9,181 bases of DNA from Patescibacteria group bacterium (lineage in GTDB: Bacteria; Patescibacteriota; Minisyncoccia; Minisyncoccales; Minisyncoccaceae), in NCBI GenBank assembly GCA_012798645.1, contig JAAZMU010000069.1, positions 1-9,181 of the forward strand. Reading direction: 5' to 3'. Positions 7,522 to 9,181 of this stretch are shown here, one piece after another (within the stretch, counting starts at the first letter, position 1; each line of letters opens with the position of its first letter). The position numbers and the translations under genes are program-made. Below the pieces are notes generated by a model. It was not told where the DNA came from. It did not search any database and saw nothing but the letters and a program-made list of their open reading frames with translations.

Positions 7522-7536
7522 CTAGCCCTTAAAGGG
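7522..7536 (+). repeat. Shared palindromic leader element, copy 1
   Basis: CTAGCCCTTAAAGGG, 13 of 15 bases identical to copy 2 at 7719-7733, in the same place relative to the promoter (5 bases past the -10). CCCT/AGGG can form a 4-bp hairpin with a TAA loop at the 5' end of the transcript. It overlaps the G-run that serves as ribosome binding site. It could also be a DNA operator. Confidence 0.6.
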
Positions 7537-7539
7537 GGG
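7534..7539 (+). promoter_or_regulatory. G-run ribosome binding site of the 37-codon gene
   Basis: Six G (in AAAGGGGGG) end seven bases before the GTG at 7547. It is not a classic GGAGG but spacing and purine content fit, and it supports GTG as the start. Part of it pairs with CCC of the leader hairpin. Confidence 0.45.
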
Positions 7540-7546
7540 AACTATA

Positions 7547-7660
7547 GTGAGAAAAAGAGAAGATCTTTTAAAAATATTTCTAGAACGTACAAGAAGAAAA
7601 ACAATCTTTATGGCACGAAAGCCTAAAGAATACGACAAGCCACACAAGTATGCTGTTTAA
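7547..7660 (+). CDS. 37-codon basic small protein, unknown function
   Basis: GTG start at 7547, TAA at 7658-7660, 37 codons. I do not recognise the product. It begins (fM)RKREDLLKIFLERTRRK and ends PHKYAV. Thirteen of 37 residues are Arg/Lys against five Asp/Glu, so it is strongly basic; the first half could be an amphipathic helix, and nucleic acid or ribosome binding is possible but only inferred from charge. It does not match the small ribosomal proteins L34, L36 or S21 as I know them. Support for a real gene: exact-consensus promoter at the right distance, G-run before the start, and a perfect 7-bp terminator whose stem overlaps the stop codon. It is a self-contained unit. An in-frame ATG at 7610 would leave only 16 residues. 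The alternative is that the transcript acts as an RNA or leader peptide. Confidence 0.55.
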   Translation: MRKREDLLKIFLERTRRKTIFMARKPKEYDKPHKYAV

Positions 7661-7677
7661 AACAAACAGCTTTTTTT
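7652..7677 (+). terminator. Rho-independent terminator of the 37-codon gene
   Basis: GCTGTTT (7652-7658) pairs perfectly with AAACAGC (7664-7670) around a 5-base loop, followed by seven T. The 5' arm contains the last sense codons and the first base of the TAA stop, so a ribosome finishing translation would cover the hairpin. Confidence 0.85.
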
Positions 7678-7685
7678 ATCCACAT

Positions 7686-7714
7686 TTGACATTTTCTATT
7701 TTACCAAATATCCT
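7686..7714 (+). promoter_or_regulatory. Predicted promoter of the 42-codon gene
   Basis: TTGACA (7686-7691, exact consensus), a 17-base spacer and TATCCT (7709-7714, 4 of 6). The start predicted near 7721 again falls in the CTAG of the shared leader. It lies just downstream of the preceding terminator, so the two small genes have independent promoters. Confidence 0.6.
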
Positions 7715-7718
7715 ATAA

Positions 7719-7733
7719 CTAGTCCTTAAAGGA
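7719..7733 (+). repeat. Shared palindromic leader element, copy 2
   Basis: CTAGTCCTTAAAGGA. The two differences from copy 1 (T for C at position 5, A for G at position 15) are symmetric partners in the palindrome, so pairing is preserved. It sits 4 bases past the -10, and the Shine-Dalgarno follows 4 bases after it. Confidence 0.6.
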
Positions 7734-7737
7734 CAAT

Positions 7738-7742
7738 GGAGG
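7738..7742 (+). promoter_or_regulatory. Ribosome binding site GGAGG
   Basis: A full GGAGG core seven bases before the ATG at 7750, the best Shine-Dalgarno in the window. It decides the start of the 42-codon gene over the ATG at 7736, which opens only an 8-codon frame. Confidence 0.8.
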
Positions 7743-7749
7743 AAAAAGA

Positions 7750-7878
7750 ATGGAAAAAATGAAGGAACTTCTTCCTTCTAAAATTATTATAGAAAGAAGA
7801 GTAAGCGAACTTGAAACACAAATTGAAAGAGAACTCAGGTTTGAAGAATTCTTTAATTCTTTGCCAGAAATATTTTAA
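7750..7878 (+). CDS. 42-codon acidic small protein, unknown function
   Basis: ATG at 7750 with GGAGG seven bases upstream, TAA at 7876-7878, 42 codons. I do not recognise the product. It starts MEKMKELLPSKIIIERR and ends FEEFFNSLPEIF. There are ten Glu against seven Lys/Arg, so it is mildly acidic. Residues ~10-35 are probably one helix, and V18, L21, I25 and L29 could form a short hydrophobic face for pairing with a partner. There is no cysteine, metal site or membrane segment. It has its own promoter, a leader nearly identical to that of the 37-codon gene, and a terminator downstream, which together make it a convincing real gene. The opposite charge of the neighbouring small protein is suggestive of interaction but proves nothing. 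Confidence 0.7.
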   Translation: MEKMKELLPSKIIIERRVSELETQIERELRFEEFFNSLPEIF

Positions 7879-7879
7879 T

Positions 7880-7908
7880 TTTACTTTTTTTTGAAAATAT
7901 GCTATAAA
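7880..7908 (+). promoter_or_regulatory. Possible promoter running into the terminator at 7912
   Basis: TTTACT (7880-7885), a 17-base spacer and TATAAA (7903-7908) preceded by TGC, an extended -10. The predicted start near 7915 lies inside the following hairpin, so any transcript would begin with a damaged stem. It could be a chance match in AT-rich DNA. Confidence 0.3.
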
Positions 7909-7911
7909 TAT

Positions 7912-7939
7912 CATAGGTCAAGAGCCTATGTTTTTATTT
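7912..7939 (+). terminator. Rho-independent terminator of the 42-codon gene
   Basis: CATAGGT (7912-7918) pairs with GCCTATG (7924-7930), six Watson-Crick pairs plus a closing T-G pair around a 5-base loop, followed by TTTTTATTT. It lies 33 bases after the stop and isolates the small gene from rpmF. Confidence 0.75.
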
Positions 7940-7940
7940 C

Positions 7941-7968
7941 TTTACAAAGACAAATAAAAATGTATAAT
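7941..7968 (+). promoter_or_regulatory. Near-consensus promoter of rpmF-nusB-rnc
   Basis: TTTACA (7941-7946, 5 of 6), a 16-base spacer and TATAAT (7963-7968, exact). The start is predicted near 7975, giving a ~16-base A-rich leader before the rpmF ATG at 7991. Placed directly after a terminator, as expected for a new operon. Confidence 0.75.
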
Positions 7969-7990
7969 AAACAAACATTAAGAAAAAGAT

Positions 7991-8224
7991 ATGGCAGTAC
8001 CCAAAAAACGAACACCATCATCAAGAAGAAATAGGCGCAGAGCTAATATTTCCATCAAAGAACCGCAACTTGTAAAATGCAAGAAGTGCGGTAAGTTAAT
8101 TTTACCTCATATTGTATGTCCTGAATGTGGTTTCTATAAGGAAAGAGAATATATCAATGTGATGGCAAAAGTAGAAAAGAAACAAGAAAAAGAATTATCA
8201 GCAGAAGAGCTTTCAAAAAAATAA
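7991..8224 (+). CDS. rpmF: 50S ribosomal protein L32 (zinc-binding form)
   Basis: A structural protein of the large ribosomal subunit. The 77 residues begin [19 protein letters not shown], the standard L32 opening (MAVPK-R-S-SR-R-RRS), followed by a zinc ribbon: C30-x2-C33 and C43-x2-C46, with [15 protein letters not shown] after it as in the family (CG-Y-GR-V). It is longer than the usual 57-60 residues because of a charged, Lys/Glu-rich C-terminal tail of about 17 residues. The leader is A-rich (AAGAAAAAG) with no true Shine-Dalgarno. First gene of a tight operon, one base before nusB. Four intact cysteines suggest the zinc-dependent form. Confidence 0.96.
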   Translation: MAVPKKRTPSSRRNRRRANISIKEPQLVKCKKCGKLILPHIVCPECGFYKEREYINVMAKVEKKQEKELSAEELSKK

Positions 8225-8225
8225 C

Positions 8226-8657
8226 ATGGCAACAAGGCATATTTCTAGATCCATTGTTATGCAGAGCCTTTACGAATGGGACTTTGGACAAATGAAACAA
8301 GACTTAATGTCTATTACGCAAAAAAATACAGAGCAATTTGGTGCAGGATTAGAAGAAACAGCTTTTATCTTTGAATTAGCAAAAGGAATCCTTGAAAACA
8401 AGGAAACAATAGATAGTGTAATTGAGAAAACCGCCCCAGATTGGCCCCTCCTTCAAATTAATTTATTAGACAGGAATATTTTAAGAATTGGAATCTACGA
8501 ACTTCTTTATTCTGACAAAGAAGCAGTTCCTCCCAAAGTGGCAATCAACGAATCAATAGAGCTTGCAAAAAACTACGGGGGAGAGAATTCAAGAAGATTT
8601 ATTAACGGAGTATTAGGGACAGTGTTCAATGTTCTCCAGGAAAAAAATGGGTCGTAA
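8226..8657 (+). CDS. nusB: Transcription antitermination factor NusB
   Basis: NusB binds boxA RNA with ribosomal protein S10 (NusE) and keeps RNA polymerase elongating through rRNA operons. At 143 residues it has the normal length. The all-helical fold signature is visible: [14 protein letters not shown] (7-20) at the N terminus, [15 protein letters not shown] (81-95), and [13 protein letters not shown] then [10 protein letters not shown] (106-131), the most conserved part of the family. The ATG follows the rpmF stop by one base (TAACATG) and has no Shine-Dalgarno, so translation is probably coupled to rpmF. The grouping with L32 and RNase III places ribosome synthesis and rRNA processing under one promoter. 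Confidence 0.96.
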   Translation: MATRHISRSIVMQSLYEWDFGQMKQDLMSITQKNTEQFGAGLEETAFIFELAKGILENKETIDSVIEKTAPDWPLLQINLLDRNILRIGIYELLYSDKEAVPPKVAINESIELAKNYGGENSRRFINGVLGTVFNVLQEKNGS

Positions 8658-8659
8658 TT

Positions 8660-9181
8660 ATGAGCAAAAACTTTCAAGAATTAGAACAAAAACTGAATAT
8701 ATTTTTTGAGGATAAAGATTTACTTGTGCAAGCATTTTGCCATAGATCTTTTTTAAATGAAAATCCAAACTTCTGCTTAAACCACAATGAAAGATTAGAA
8801 TTCCTAGGAGACGCTGTCTTAGAGCTTGTAACAACAGAATATTTATACAAAAAATTCGAAAGAAAAACCGAAGGAGAAATGACAGGAATAAGGGCAGCCC
8901 TGGTTAACTCAAAAGCAATAGCTGAAGCTTCTAAAAATCTTGGATTCAATGACTTCCTACTCTTATCACAAGGCGAAGAAAAGGAAAAAGGAAAAGCAAG
9001 AATAGCAATACTAGCAGATACTTTTGAAGCATTCATTGGAGCTTTATACTTAGATAAACATTATAGCGAATGCAAACATTTTATAATAAAGCATTTAATA
9101 GATAAGAAATTAAGAGAAATATTAGAAAAGGGATTAGACAAAGACCCAAAATCTCTATTCCAAGAAAAAGCACAGGAAAAA
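8660..9181 (+). CDS. rnc: Ribonuclease III, N-terminal part (3' end outside window)
   Basis: Double-strand-specific endoribonuclease that separates pre-16S and pre-23S rRNA and processes other structured RNAs. 174 codons are visible and the frame is open at the right edge. The catalytic domain carries the signature NERLEFLGDAVLEL (43-56) with E44, E47 and D51, then LADTFEAFIGALYLD (118-132) with D120 and E123; D51 and E123 correspond to the key metal ligands D45 and E117 of E. coli. DPKSLFQEKAQEK at 162-174 is the start of the double-stranded-RNA-binding domain, most of which lies outside. The ATG is two bases after the nusB stop; AGGA about 20 bases upstream is too far to serve as a Shine-Dalgarno, so coupling to nusB is likely. 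Confidence 0.96.
   Translation, partial: MSKNFQELEQKLNIFFEDKDLLVQAFCHRSFLNENPNFCLNHNERLEFLGDAVLELVTTEYLYKKFERKTEGEMTGIRAALVNSKAIAEASKNLGFNDFLLLSQGEEKEKGKARIAILADTFEAFIGALYLDKHYSECKHFIIKHLIDKKLREILEKGLDKDPKSLFQEKAQEK

Noticed and set aside
7736..7762. ATG at 7736 as start of the small gene, or as an upstream leader ORF
   Set aside because: It opens only eight codons before TGA, and it overlaps the GGAGG that serves the ATG at 7750.
7547..7878. Toxin-antitoxin system made of the two small proteins
   Set aside because: Opposite charge and adjacency fit loosely, but each has its own promoter and terminator, neither resembles a known toxin or antitoxin, and there is no shared operon.
7726..7914. 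A 62-codon minus-strand open frame opposite the 42-codon gene
   Set aside because: The plus strand has promoter, GGAGG and terminator in order; the minus-strand frame has no start signal and an antisense-type phenylalanine/lysine-rich product.
8674..9036. A 120-codon minus-strand open frame inside rnc
   Set aside because: The plus frame encodes a clear RNase III with catalytic residues; the reverse frame is a shadow with no start signal.
1..9181. Alternative genetic code with TGA as glycine
   Set aside because: No long gene contains in-frame TGA, and the secreted protein gene ends with TGA at a sensible point.
1..9181. CRISPR arrays, insertion sequences, tRNA or rRNA genes, attachment sites
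   Set aside because: No regularly spaced repeats, transposase-like frames, terminal inverted repeats or cloverleaf-like segments were seen on reading both strands.

Overview
The window is AT-rich (roughly one third G+C by eye), densely packed bacterial DNA. It has the look of a streamlined genome of the Candidate Phyla Radiation (Patescibacteria), most likely a Parcubacteria-like lineage. The reasons are a threonyl-tRNA synthetase without its TGS domain, a DnaE that stops after its OB fold, a secreted DUF5667-type protein of a kind common in that group, intergenic gaps of 1-5 bases, and little Shine-Dalgarno use by housekeeping genes. TGA is used as a stop and does not interrupt any long gene, so this is the ordinary bacterial code and not the TGA=Gly code of Gracilibacteria/Absconditabacteria. 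The placement is inference from gene content; no rRNA is present.

Layout. (1) 1-442, plus strand: the C-terminal half of miaA (tRNA A37 dimethylallyltransferase), running off the left edge. (2) 420-6344, minus strand: an apparent three-gene operon transcribed leftward, dnaE > thrS > secreted DUF5667-like protein. dnaE and thrS are 4 bases apart; thrS and the secreted gene overlap by 7 bases; the last gene overlaps the 3' end of miaA by 23 bases, tail to tail. (3) 6345-6444: a divergent promoter region. (4) 6445-6825, plus strand: a small single-pass membrane protein of unknown function, closed by a terminator. (5) 6881-7504: rnhB (ribonuclease HII). (6) 7505-7940: two very small genes (37 and 42 codons), each with its own TTGACA-type promoter and its own terminator. 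Their transcripts are predicted to start with nearly the same 15-base palindromic leader. (7) 7991-9181: rpmF-nusB-rnc (ribosomal protein L32, transcription factor NusB, ribonuclease III), an operon with 1-2 base gaps behind a near-consensus promoter; rnc runs off the right edge.

How it fits together: most genes belong to information processing. DnaE replicates DNA and RNase HII removes RNA from DNA. ThrRS and MiaA supply and modify tRNA, L32 is a ribosome component, NusB supports rRNA antitermination and RNase III processes rRNA precursors. The least explained part is the pair of small genes between rnhB and rpmF. Their shared leader differs at two positions that pair with each other (C-G in one, T-A in the other), which suggests a conserved RNA hairpin or a palindromic operator at the transcription start.
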